From DATFDN01 sp963756495 (lineage in GTDB: Bacteria > Pseudomonadota > Alphaproteobacteria > Acetobacterales > Acetobacteraceae), in NCBI GenBank assembly GCA_963756495.1, contig CAVWNS010000002.1, forward strand, positions 248,001-312,000: 64,000 nt of DNA. The letters run 5' to 3'. A program made the position numbers and the translations under genes. A model generated the notes under the pieces. It was not told where the DNA came from. It saw only the letters and a program-made list of their open reading frames with translations, and did not search any database. This document shows, in pieces, positions 54,475 to 63,449 of this stretch; within the stretch, counting starts at the first letter, position 1, and the number at the start of each line of letters is the position of its first letter.

Positions 54475-55225
54475 CTACTGAACCCCCACCGCCGCCCCGA
54501 GCGTCTCGCCGATTGCCCGATGCAGCACGAGATCGGCCAGCGGATCGAGGTCGGTCGGCTCCCGGTTCAGGATCACCAGCCTGGCCCCGTTCTCCTTGGC
54601 CACCCGGGGGAAGCCGGCGGCCGGATACACGACCAGCGACGAGCCCATCGCCAGGAACAGGTCGCATGCCAGCGTCGCCGCCTCGGCGCGGCGCATCGGC
54701 TCCAGCGGCATCGGCTGGCCGAACGAGATCGTCGCGGTCTTGACGAACCCGAAGCAGCGCGTGCAGCGTGGGCTCTTGCCGTCGCGCTCGAAGGCCGCCC
54801 GGATCGCGTCCAACTCGGTGCGGGCATTGCAGTCCAGGCAGGCGGCGTAGGTCGTATTCCCGTGCAGCTCGATGACCGCGTCCGCCGGCACGCCCGATTG
54901 CTGGTGCAGCCCGTCGATGTTCTGCGTGATCACCGCCGCGACCGTGCCCTGCCGCACCAGCTCAGCCACCGCCGCGTGGCCGCGGTTGGGGCGGGCGGCG
55001 CGGAGCACGGGGTCCATCGCGAAACGCCGCCGCCAGCTCTCGGCGCGCGCCTGCTCGGAGCCGAGGAACGCCTCGAAGTCGATCGGCCGGTTGCGCGTCC
55101 ACAGACCCCCGGGGCTGCGGAAGTCGGGGATGCCCGAATTCGGTGCTGATCCCCGCCCCGGTGAACACCACCGCCCGCCGCGCGCCGGCGAGCAGGTCCC
55201 TCAGACGCTGGATGCCCTGGTCCAT
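54475..55225 (-). CDS. cobB: NAD-dependent protein deacylase (sirtuin, CobB-like), one frameshift
   Basis: A sirtuin of about 249 residues. It starts MDQGIQRLRDLLAGARRAVV with FTGAGIST, the NAD-binding motif. One extra base near 55138 disrupts TESGIPDFRSPGGLWTR, after which the downstream frame is intact (length 3n+1). It then has TQNIDGLHQQSG, the catalytic His in VIELHGN, zinc ligands CLDC and CTRC, and FGQPMP. Sirtuins remove acyl groups from lysines, for example in acetyl-CoA synthetase. It is divergent from rpe by 82 bases. Confidence 0.87.
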
Positions 55226-55307
55226 GCGCGCAAGTCTGCCAAGCCGAGCCACACAAAGCCAGTCCCGGCGCTTGTCCGACACCGAAGCGACTGACTACAA
55301 GCCAGGG

Positions 55308-55988
55308 ATGCACGCCTCCGACCATCCGCGCGTCCGCGTCGCTCCCAGCCTGCTCGCCGCCGATTTCGGCCGGCTGGCCGAGGAGGTCGCGGCCATCGAG
55401 GCGGCCGGGGCGGACTGGCTGCATCTGGACGTGATGGACGGCCACTTCGTCCCGAACCTCAGCTTCGGCCCGGCCGTTCTGAACGCGCTGCGCCGGCGCA
55501 CCCGCCTGCCCTTCGACGTCCACCTGATGATCGCCCCGGTCGATCCCTATATCGGTGCCTTCGCCGACGCCGGGGCCGACCACATCCTGGTCCACCCCGA
55601 GGCCGGGCCGCACCTGCACCGCACGCTCCAGCTCATCCGCGCGCACGGCAAGCGCGCCGGGGTGGTGCTCAACCCCGCCACCCCGGTCGAGGCGATCGGC
55701 TGGGTGCGCGATCTGGTGGACGTCGTGCTGGTGATGACCGTTAATCCAGGCTTCGGCGGGCAGGCGTTCCTGGCCTCGCAACTCCCGAAGATCGCGGCGC
55801 TGCGCGGCATGATCGACCAGGAAGGCCGCCCCGTCGCGCTGTCGGTCGATGGGGGGGTGGACCCGCACACGGCCCGGCAGGCGGTCGCTGCCGGCGCCGA
55901 CACGCTGGTTGCCGGAACGGCGGTGTTCGGCGCTCCCGACTACGCCGCGGCGATCGCCGCCCTGCGCGGCGAAGGCGTGGACGCATGA
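55308..55988 (+). CDS. rpe: ribulose-phosphate 3-epimerase
   Basis: A 226-residue TIM-barrel enzyme of the pentose phosphate cycle that interconverts ribulose 5-phosphate and xylulose 5-phosphate. Motifs are VAPSLLAADFGRLAEEV, WLHLDVMDGHFVPNLSFGP, PFDVHLMI, VMTVNPGFGGQAFL and SVDGGVDPHTA; the metal ligands and catalytic Asp residues are intact. The start ATG is the one after CAGGG, while longer frames run into the sirtuin gene. It overlaps the heparinase gene by four bases (ATGA), so translation of the two is coupled. Confidence 0.95.
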   Translation: MHASDHPRVRVAPSLLAADFGRLAEEVAAIEAAGADWLHLDVMDGHFVPNLSFGPAVLNALRRRTRLPFDVHLMIAPVDPYIGAFADAGADHILVHPEAGPHLHRTLQLIRAHGKRAGVVLNPATPVEAIGWVRDLVDVVLVMTVNPGFGGQAFLASQLPKIAALRGMIDQEGRPVALSVDGGVDPHTARQAVAAGADTLVAGTAVFGAPDYAAAIAALRGEGVDA

Positions 55989-57585
55989 GCGGGAACGATC
56001 CGCGCCGCTGGCTGCGCGACGCCCGCGTCGCCCTGGCGCGAATGCCCAGTCTGCGGATGGGCCGCGTCCCGGATGCGCCGGCGCTGCCGGTGCGCGATCC
56101 CTGGCCCGGCGATCCGGCCCGGGCGTCGCGCCTGCTGAAGGGCGAACTGGAGCTGGGCGGCGCGATCTGCCCGCTGCGGCCGGGCGGCTTCTCGGACCCG
56201 TCCGCCTCCGACATGCTGCGGGCAGCGGCGCACGGCTTCACCTGGCTGCGCGACCTGCGCGCGCTGGGCACCGACGCGACCCGGCTGCGCGCCCGCGCGC
56301 TGGTCGCCGACTGGATCGACGCCCATGCCGCCGACCCGATCGCGTACCGCCCCGACGTGACCGGCGCGCGCATCGCCGCGTGGCTGGGTCACTACGATTT
56401 CTTCTTCGCCTCCGCCGACGATGCGTTCCGCCAGAAGCTGATGAGCCGGCTGGTCGCCGATGCCCGCGCGCTGTCGGCGGCGCTGCCGGCCGAGGAGATG
56501 GACCAGCGCGCGCTCACCGCGCTGAAGGGGCTGCTCGCCGCGGCGGTCGCGCTGCCCGAGCACGGCGGCTTCCTGGCCCGCGCGCTGCGCTTCCTGCCGC
56601 AGGAGATCGCGCGGCAGGTCCTGAGCGACGGCTGCCATGCCGAGCGCAGCCCGGCGGCGCTGCTCGCGGCACTCCAGGACCTGACCGAAATTCGCGCCCT
56701 GCTCCAGGCGGCGCAGACCCAGTCGCCGACCTCCCTGGTGGCGGCGATCGAGCGCATGGGGCCGGCGCTGCGCGCCCTGCGTCACGGCGATGGCGGCCTG
56801 GCGCTGTTCAACGGCGCGAAGGAGGAGCATGCGGCACTGATCGACCTTGTGCTCACCCAGGCCGGCCGACCCGCGCGCGCGCCGACGGCGCTGGAGGACG
56901 CGGGGTTCTATCGCCTGCAGGCCGGGCGCACGCTGCTGATCGTCGACACCGGCGCGCCACCGCCGCCGGGGCTCGACCGCAACGCCCATGCGGGTACGCT
57001 TCGCTCGAGATGTCGGTCGGCCGCGACCGGCTGATCGTGAACTGCGGCGCCTTTCCCGCCGGCCCGCCCGAGTGGCGCGACGCCGCGCGGGCCACCGCCG
57101 CCCACTCCACCCTGGTCATCGCCGACACCAATTCGGCCGAGCTGAGGCCCGAGGGATTGGGCCGCCGCCCGGTGATGGTGGAGACGGAGCGCCACGAGGC
57201 GAACGGCGCGCACTGGCTGGAGGCCCGCCATGACGGCTGGCGCAAGCCGTTCGGCGCCGTCCACCGCCGCAGCCTCTATGTGGCCGAGAGCGGCGAGGAC
57301 GTGCGCGGCGAGGACGTCATCGAGGCGCCGGAGCCGCTGCCCTACACGCTGCGCTTCCACCTCCATCCGACCGTGAAGGCCAGCCTGCAACAGGACAACG
57401 AGACGGCGCTGCTCCGCCTGCCGTCGGGCGGCGGCTGGCGGCTGCGCGCGGACGGCGCGCGGATGACCTTGGAGGAGGGCATCTATCTCGGCGGCCCGCG
57501 GCCCTGCCGCGCCGAGCAGATCGTGCTGACCGGCCCCGCCGACGGGCCCCAGCACGTCAAATGGGCGATCAGCAAGGTCAAGTGA
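55985..57585 (+). CDS. heparinase II/III family protein, one frameshift
   Basis: A polysaccharide-lyase-like protein of about 533 residues, with an alpha/alpha barrel N-terminal half (ARALVADWIDAHAADPIAYR, RIAAWLGHYDFFFASADDAF) and a beta-sandwich C-terminal half (VNCGAFPAGPPEWRDAARAT, AHSTLVIADTNSAEL). One base is missing near 56992; ...NAHAG then continues YASLEMSVGRDRLIVNCGAF. The length is 3n+2. It belongs to the widespread alphaproteobacterial heparinase II/III group found beside rpe and purH. The polysaccharide acted on is unknown, and there is no signal peptide, so the site of action is unclear. Confidence 0.83.
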
Positions 57586-57598
57586 CGCCCCGCCTCCC

Positions 57599-58704
57599 GT
57601 GAAGGTCATCGAGGTCACCAACGTCGATTTCTCGCTGCACCACTTCCTGCTGCCGCTCATGCGCGCCATCCGCGCGCGCGGCCACGAGGTGATCGGCGCC
57701 TGCGCCGAGGGTCCGTTGCTGGAGGGGGTGCGCGAGGAAGGGTTCCGGATCGTCGCGCTGCCGATGGAGCGCACGATGTCGCCGCTGGCGCATCTGCGCG
57801 CCTTCCGCGCCCTGGTCGCGCTGTTCCGGGCGGAGAAGCCGGACATCGTGCATGCCCACATGCCGATCAGCGGCTTCCTCGCCCGCCTCGCGGCGCGCGC
57901 GGCCGGGGTGCCGCGCGTGGCCTACACCGGCCATGGATTCTGGTTCAACGTGCCGGGCTCGCTGCCCCGGCGCGCGGCCGGCTTCGCGATGGAGTGGGTG
58001 GCGGCGCGCTGCACCGACGTGTTCATGACCGTCTCCGCCAAGGAGGCGGCGGATGCGCGCCGGCTACGGATCAGCCGGCGCGCGGTCGCCGTCGGCAACG
58101 GGCGCGACCCGGCGGTGTTCCGCCCCGACCCCGTCGCCCGCGCCCGCATCCGCGCCGAACTCGGCGTGCCGGACGATCAGCTCGTCGCCCTCGCCGTCTC
58201 CCGCCTGGTGCGCCCCAAGGGCTACCCGGAGCTTGCCGCAGGCGATGCGCGCCGTGCCCGGCGTCGGGCTCTGGGTCGCCGGCGAGCGCCTTGCCAGCGA
58301 CCGCGGCGCGGACATGGCGGCGCTGCTGGCGGCCAGCGGCCTCGGCACGCGACTGCGCATGCTCGGCTACCGCCCCGACATCGCCGCCGTGCTCGCGGCG
58401 TCTGACCTGTTCGTGCTGCCCAGCCTGTCGGAGGCGCTGCCGATGTCGGTGATCGAGGCGATGCTGACCGGCCTGCCGGTCATCGCCAGCGACATTCCCG
58501 GCCCGCGCGAGCAGGTGGTGCCGGGCGAGACCGGGTTGCTGGTGCCGCCCGGCCAGGCCGCGCCGCTCGCCGACGCCTCGCGCCGGCTCGCCGCCGACCC
58601 GGCGCTGCGCGCCCGCATGGGCGCGGCCGGGCTGGGCGCGCGCGCGTGACCTCTACGACGAAGCGCGCGTGCTGGCGCGCACGCTGGACCTGCTCGGCCT
58701 CTAG
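57599..58704 (+). CDS. glycosyltransferase family 4-type protein, two frameshifts
   Basis: A GT-B glycosyltransferase of about 368 residues starting at GTG (KVIEVTNVDFSLHHFLLPLM). The N-terminal domain includes IVHAHMPISGFLARLAA and AYTGHGFWFNVPGSLPRRAA, close to nucleotide-sugar lipid carrier transferases. After LVRPKGYPELA an extra G (near 58240) and after GAAGL another (near 58640) shift the frame. The joined C-terminus has GYRPDIAAVLAASDLFVLPS and EALPMSVIEAMLTGLPVIAS, with the E-x7-E region, and ends DEARVLARTLDLLGL. It lies 13 bases from the heparinase gene and 16 from purH. Confidence 0.83.
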
Positions 58705-58720
58705 GGTTAATCGGCGCCGC

Positions 58721-60297
58721 ATGACCGACATCGTTCCCGTCCGCCGCGCGCTGATCTCGGTCTCCGACAAGACCGGCCTCGTGGCGTTCGCGCGGGCGCT
58801 GGCGGCGCGCGGCGTGGAGATCCTGTCCACCGGCGGCTCGGCCCGCGCGTTGCGTGAAGCCGGCGTGCCGGTCACCGAGGTCTCCGCCCATACCGGCTTC
58901 CCTGAAATCCTGGACGGGCGGGTGAAGACCCTGGTGCCGCAGATCCACGGCGGCATCCTGGGCCGGCGCGACGTGCCCGAGCATCTGGCGCAGATGCAGG
59001 CCCACGGCATCGCGCCGATCGACTTGGTGGCGGTGAATCTCTACCCGTTCGAGGCGACCGTCGCCGCCGGGGCGGCGCTGGCCGACTGCGTCGAGAATAT
59101 CGATATCGGCGGCCCGGCGCTGATCCGCGCGGCGGCCAAGAACCACGATTTCGTGGCGGTGCTGACCGAGCCCGACCAGTACCAAGCGGTGCTGGAGGAG
59201 ACCGAGGCCCAGGGCGGCACCACGCTGGCGCTCCGCCGGCGCCTGGCGGGCGCGGCCTATGCGCGCACCGCCGCCTATGACAGCGCCATCGCGGCGTGGT
59301 TCGCCGGCCAGGAGAACGAGGCCTTCCCGCCCCGCCTGAGCATCGCCGGCACGCTGCGCCAGACGCTCCGCTACGGCGAGAACCCGCATCAGGCGGCCGG
59401 CTTCTACACGACCGGCTCCCGCCCCGGCGTCGCCACCGCGACCCAGGTGCAGGGCAAGGAGCTGTCCTACAACAACCTCAACGACACCGACGCCGCCCTC
59501 GAGTGCGTGGCCGAGTTCGACGGCCCCGCCGTGGTCATCGCCAAGCACGCCAACCCGTGCGGCGTGGCGCTGGCAGGCACCTTGGCCGAGGCGTGGGACA
59601 AGGCGCTGCGCTGCGACCCGGTCTCGGCCTTCGGCGGCATCGTCGCGCTCAACCGCACCCTCGACGGCCCGGCGGCCGAGCGGATCGCGTCCATCTTCAC
59701 CGAGGTGATCATCGCACCCGACGCCGACGAGGCCGCGCGCGCGGTGCTCGCCCGCAAGAAGAACCTGCGCCTGCTGCTGACCGGCGGCCTGCCCGACCCA
59801 GCCGCGCCGGGCATGGTTTTCCGCAGCCTCGCCGGCAGCTTCCTGGTCGCAGACCCGCGATTCCGGCCGGATCGAGGCGGCGGCGCTCAAGGTGGTGACC
59901 AAGCGCGCCCCCAGCGCGGCGGAGCTGGCCGATCTCGTGTTCGCCTTCCGGGTCTGCAAGCACGTCAAGTCGAACGCCATCGTCTATGCCAAGGGCGGCG
60001 CCACCGTCGGCATCGGGGCCGGGACAGATGAGCCGGGTCGATTCCGCCCGCATCGCCGCCTGGAAGAGCGCGGAGGCGGCGAAGGCGGCCGGCGAGGCCG
60101 AGCCGCTGGCGCGCGGCAGCGTCGTCGCCTCGGACGCCTTCTTCCCGTTTGCCGACGGGCTGGAAGCCGCGATCGCCGCCGGCGCGACCGCTGTCATCCA
60201 GCCCGGCGGCTCGATCCGCGACGCCGAGGTGATCGCCGCGGCCGACGCCGCCGGCGTCGCGATGGTGGTCACCGGCATGCGCCACTTCCGGCACTGA
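58721..60297 (+). CDS. purH: bifunctional AICAR formyltransferase / IMP cyclohydrolase, two frameshifts
   Basis: PurH performs the last two steps of IMP synthesis. The N-terminal IMP cyclohydrolase domain starts RRALISVSDKTGLVAFARAL with STGGSARALREAGV. The C-terminal transformylase has LRYGENPHQAAGFY, the catalytic VIAKHANPCGVALAGT and FGGIVALNRTLDGPAAERIA. An extra C near 59855 (FLVAD-RDSGRIEAAALKVV) and an extra A near 60024 (GIGAGQMSRVDSARIAAWKS) break the frame; the length is 3n+2. The end is normal (VVTGMRHFRH). As purine synthesis is normally indispensable, both breaks are most likely sequence errors. Confidence 0.9.
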
Positions 60298-60381
60298 ACG
60301 TACAAAATACGTCCCCGCCGCTCCAGGATGTACAATCCGAAGTCATGATCCGTTAACGAAAGCGGCTCCAGCCCGACTGTC

Positions 60382-60408
60382 ACCTCTCCCGCACAGGGCG
60401 GGAGAGGT
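60382..60408. repeat. REP-like hairpin after purH
   Basis: ACCTCTCCCGC (60382-60392) and GCGGGAGAGGT (60398-60408) form a perfect 11-bp stem with a five-base loop between the convergent purH and MFS genes. The arms contain the CCTCTCCC core of the element at 33047-33150. It may also act as a factor-independent pause or terminator, though no T-run follows. The remaining part of the 147-base gap shows nothing else. Confidence 0.65.
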
Positions 60409-60444
60409 CGGGGCGCTTCGGCGCACCGGGCGAGGGCGGCGCGG

Positions 60445-61785
60445 TCACGTCTGACGGACCGGGATGTGCTCGAGCCGCCGGTCATGGCCGAGCGCGAGCA
60501 CGACCGCGGCCGACACCAGCGGCCCGATGGCGATCACCAGCAGGGCGTACGCGTTGCTGCCGCCGGTCGCATCCTTGATGAGGCCGAACGCGTAGGGACC
60601 GAAGAAGCCGCCGAGATTGCCGAGCGCGTTGATCAGCGCGATCCCGCCGGCGGCCGCGGTGCCCGACAGCATGGCGGTCGGCAACGACCAGAAGGTGGGA
60701 CCGGTCGAGGACCCTCCTATCGACGCGATGACCAGCATCGTCATGGTCAGCACCGGATTGCTCACCAGCGCGGTGGCGATCAATCCAACGGCGCCGACCG
60801 TATACGCAATGGCGACGTGGCGCGACCGCTCGCCGGTGCGATCGGAGTGAAGTCCCCACAGGATCATCGCCGCCGCGCCGAACACGGCGGGGATCGCGTT
60901 GAGCAGTCCCGTCATGCCGAAACCCGCGGCCAGGCGGTGCACGATCTGCGGCTGGAACAGCCCGATGCCATAGCCCGAGAACGTGCCGCCGAAATAGACC
61001 AGGCTGAGCAGCAGGACGCGCCTGTCGAGCAACGCCTCCTTCAGGCTGTAGCTGCGGATCTCCTCCCGCTTCGCGCGTTCCTCGGCCAGGCGCTGCATCA
61101 GCCAGTCGCGCTCCGGCGGCGGCAGCCAGGCCGCCTCGCTCGGCCAGTCCGTGAGGTAGAAATAGACGACGCCGCCAAGCACGACGGCGGGTGCGGCCTC
61201 CAGGATGTACAGCCACTGCCAGCCAGCCAGGCCGAGCCAGCCATCGAGATTGAGCAGCTCGCCGGAGATGATCGAGCCCAGGATGCTCGAGATCGGAATC
61301 GCCGTCATGAAAATCCCGGTGATGCGGGAGCGGTAATAGGAGGGAAACCACAAGGTCAGGTAGAAGATGATCCCCGGGAAGAACCCCGCCTCCGCGATGC
61401 CCAGGATGAAACGCACGCCGTAGAACGACAGCGGCCCGGTCACCGCTGCGGTCGCCCCCGCGATGATGCCCCAGGTGATCAGGATGCGCGCGATCCACAC
61501 GCGCGCGCCGAGCTTCGACAGGAAGATGTTGCTCGGCACTTCGAAGATGAAATAGCCCAGGAAGAAGATGCCGCTGCCGAAGCCATAGACGGCGGAGGAG
61601 AAGCCCAGCGCCTTGTTCATGGTCAGCGCGGCGAAGCCGACATTCACCCGATCCAGGAAGGCGACGAAATAACAGAGCATCAGTATCGGCAGCAGGCGGC
61701 GCGCGACCCGCTTGATCGTCTCGCGCTCCAGCGCGGTGATGTCCCCCGACGGGCCGCCGGAGACCATTGTCTGGGCCAAGGCCAT
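60445..61785 (-). CDS. MFS transporter, anion:cation symporter (ACS) family
   Basis: A 446-residue twelve-helix transporter. After a short cytoplasmic start it has MLCYFVAFLDRVNVGFAALT, FGSGIFFLGYFIFEVPSNIF and LGIAEAGFFPGIIFYLTLWF, all hallmarks of the ACS family (D-galactonate, glucarate, phthalate and tartrate carriers). FWSLPTAMLSGTAAAGGIAL and INALGNLGGFFGPYAFGLIK are in the second half. GGGAGGA precedes the ATG. The nearby enolase-superfamily gene and cupin suggest uptake of a sugar acid, which is inference from context. Confidence 0.9.
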   Translation of the reverse strand: MALAQTMVSGGPSGDITALERETIKRVARRLLPILMLCYFVAFLDRVNVGFAALTMNKALGFSSAVYGFGSGIFFLGYFIFEVPSNIFLSKLGARVWIARILITWGIIAGATAAVTGPLSFYGVRFILGIAEAGFFPGIIFYLTLWFPSYYRSRITGIFMTAIPISSILGSIISGELLNLDGWLGLAGWQWLYILEAAPAVVLGGVVYFYLTDWPSEAAWLPPPERDWLMQRLAEERAKREEIRSYSLKEALLDRRVLLLSLVYFGGTFSGYGIGLFQPQIVHRLAAGFGMTGLLNAIPAVFGAAAMILWGLHSDRTGERSRHVAIAYTVGAVGLIATALVSNPVLTMTMLVIASIGGSSTGPTFWSLPTAMLSGTAAAGGIALINALGNLGGFFGPYAFGLIKDATGGSNAYALLVIAIGPLVSAAVVLALGHDRRLEHIPVRQT

Positions 61786-62341
61786 GTCCTCCCGTTTTGG
61801 GCAGGTGCCTCGCTTCCCGCCGTTCCGGGTCAGGTCACCTGCCGAGCATGGTGCGCCAACTTTGACACGGTCTTGCCCGATCCCGCTAGGACCGTCAGTG
61901 TGTGGGACCGGCCCTAAGCATTGACCTGTCCGTGCCTCGCTCCAACCCCTCCCGCAAGGGCAGAGGAGATTTCTCGAGGCGCTTCTCCCCCTCCCCTTGC
62001 GGGAGGGGGTCGGGGGAGGGGCTAGCGCGATGGGTCAATGATCAGGCGGACTGGTATCAAACGATGCGACGCCTAACAGCTCCGAGAGCGGCGACAGTCA
62101 ACAAGTTTACCACCGCGTTGAGATGCCGTCCCAAACTGCACGAGACGCCTTGCGAGGCTCGATGGTACGTTGGGCATACTCCTGGTGTCCTGCGCAACGG
62201 CCAGGTTCGCCGTGACTTCCGCGAGCGTGGTCAACAAGCAACGGGTGCCGTGATGATCCGGCAAGTTCCTGCGAGTTTTGAATTACGGCCAGACGACTGG
62301 CTGCAATGCGCCAAGCCTTGACGCTATAGGAAGATTCGGCA
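61786..62341. other. 556-base intergenic stretch with one palindromic element
   Basis: No convincing gene is present on either strand. Open frames exist (for example 61902-62321 on the plus strand) but their products have no recognisable motif and one runs through the palindrome. The left 130 bases are the leader of the MFS gene. The right 320 bases are somewhat AT-richer and might be the remains of a lost gene or the promoter of the DUF2255 gene; I see no identifiable residue of a family in them. Confidence 0.5.
61946..62008. repeat. REP-like palindromic element, 15-bp inverted repeat
   Basis: CCCCTCCCGCAAGGG (61946-61960) and CCCTTGCGGGAGGGG (61994-62008) are exact inverted repeats with a 33-base centre. 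Further GGGGGAGGGG follows on the right. The same architecture (C-rich arm, small loop, G-rich arm, mirrored) is seen at 33047-33150 and partly at 60382-60408. It is therefore likely a dispersed intergenic repeat of this genome. Confidence 0.7.
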
Positions 62342-62704
62342 ATGACCAATTTCGATGCGGACACCCTGCGCGAATTGCGTGACTTGCAGGAGGTCGCGAT
62401 CCGGACCGAGAAGCACCCCAAGAGCGCGGTCGTGATCTGGGTGGCGGTGGCCGACGACGAGGTCTTCGCGCGTTCGTGGCGCGGCGCCAAGGGGCGTTGG
62501 TACAGGGATCTCGCGGGGGGTGGGCCGGCCACGCTGGAGTTCGCCGGCCGCCGGTTGGCCGTGCGGGCGGTCCCGGCAAGCGACCCCGATGCGGTCGCCC
62601 GGGCCAGCCGCGAATACCTGAGGAAGTATCAGCCGAGCACCCATGCGCAGGATATGGTGCGCGCCGAAGTCTTGCCGACCACGCTGCGGCTCGAACCGCG
62701 CTGA
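62342..62704 (+). CDS. DUF2255 family protein
   Basis: A 120-residue single-domain protein. It has LRELRDLQEVAIRTEKHPKS, TVIWV-like AVVIWVAVADDEVFARSWRG and GRWYRDLAGGGPATLEFAGR, then VRAVPASDPDAVARASREYL. This RT-x-K-x-G...WVVVxxgxVYVRSxRG...WYR pattern is the DUF2255 family, whose fold is related to flavin-dependent nitroreductase-like split barrels. It is probably soluble and its function is unknown. It lies 90 bases before the cupin on the same strand. Confidence 0.85.
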   Translation: MTNFDADTLRELRDLQEVAIRTEKHPKSAVVIWVAVADDEVFARSWRGAKGRWYRDLAGGGPATLEFAGRRLAVRAVPASDPDAVARASREYLRKYQPSTHAQDMVRAEVLPTTLRLEPR

Positions 62705-62794
62705 CCCATCGCGCCTGGTTCACCTCCGGGCTTTTCGACCTGCCTCTGCGGAGGCGCCGACACTGACTCTCAAACAAAACGGAGCAATGAAACA

Positions 62795-63190
62795 ATGGAG
62801 ATCAAGCGAAGCGGTTCACAGCCGTCCGGCAAGGGACCGGCGGAGTATTTCACCGGCTCGGTCCGGATCGATCCCCTGTTCCAGGCGCCTGATCCGGCAC
62901 GTGGTCGTGGCAACAGCGTTACGTTCGAACCCGGCGCCCGGACCGCCTGGCATACGCATCCACTGGGTCAGACGTTGATCGTCACGGCCGGCTACGGCTG
63001 GGTCCAACGCGAGGGCGGACCGGTGGAGGAAATACGGCCGGGTGACGTGGTCTGGTTCTCGCCGGGCGAGAAGCACTGGCACGGCGCCACGCCAACCACA
63101 GCAATGACCCATATCGCCATTCAGGAAGCGCTGAACGGCAAGGTCGCCGACTGGATGGAAAAGGTCAGCGACGCGCAATACCGCAGCTGA
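62795..63190 (+). CDS. cupin domain protein (mandelonitrile lyase-like)
   Basis: A 131-residue single-cupin protein. The two cupin motifs are AWHTHPLGQTLIVTAGYGWV (His-x-His with later Gln/Tyr) and RPGDVVWFSPGEKHWHGATP (second metal His). It starts MEIKRSGSQPSGKGPAEYFT, the common N-terminus of the (R)-mandelonitrile lyase/YhhW-like cupin group. These are usually followed by an SDR gene. Here only the last 26 codons of such a gene remain right after the stop. The enzyme activity is not known. Confidence 0.88.
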   Translation: MEIKRSGSQPSGKGPAEYFTGSVRIDPLFQAPDPARGRGNSVTFEPGARTAWHTHPLGQTLIVTAGYGWVQREGGPVEEIRPGDVVWFSPGEKHWHGATPTTAMTHIAIQEALNGKVADWMEKVSDAQYRS

Positions 63191-63194
63191 ACGG

Positions 63195-63275
63195 TACGTC
63201 GCCTCCGACGACGCGAGCTTCGTGACAGGTGCAATCCTGCCCGTGGATGGCGGCACCTCGGCCGGCCGGTGGTAG
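63195..63275 (+). pseudogene. 3' remnant of a deleted SDR gene
   Basis: Five bases after the cupin stop, the plus strand encodes YVASDDASFVTGAILPVDGG followed by TSAGRW and a TAG stop. This is the conserved C-terminus of short-chain dehydrogenases (ASDDASFVTGxxxPVDGG). There is no start codon, no Rossmann motif and no active site, so the rest of the gene has been deleted. The pattern cupin-SDR is common, which fits an internal deletion that fused the end of the SDR gene to the cupin stop region. Confidence 0.82.
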
Positions 63276-63449
63276 CTCGCGCTTGCCCACACGCCCCAGA
63301 CCGCTCAAACCCGCGTTGGCTCTAAATCACCGTCTGTCCGTGTTGCAGAAATTAAGCTGTCTCCGATTGGCAGCGAAGGGATGGGCTGGCCCATCCGCAC
63401 ACGGCTGCCTGACGACGAAGGGCACCCCGGCGGCAGCGCGGCCAGGACC

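Noticed and set aside
61902..62321. A 139-codon plus-strand gene
   Set aside because: It runs through a palindromic repeat, has no RBS and no recognisable motif.
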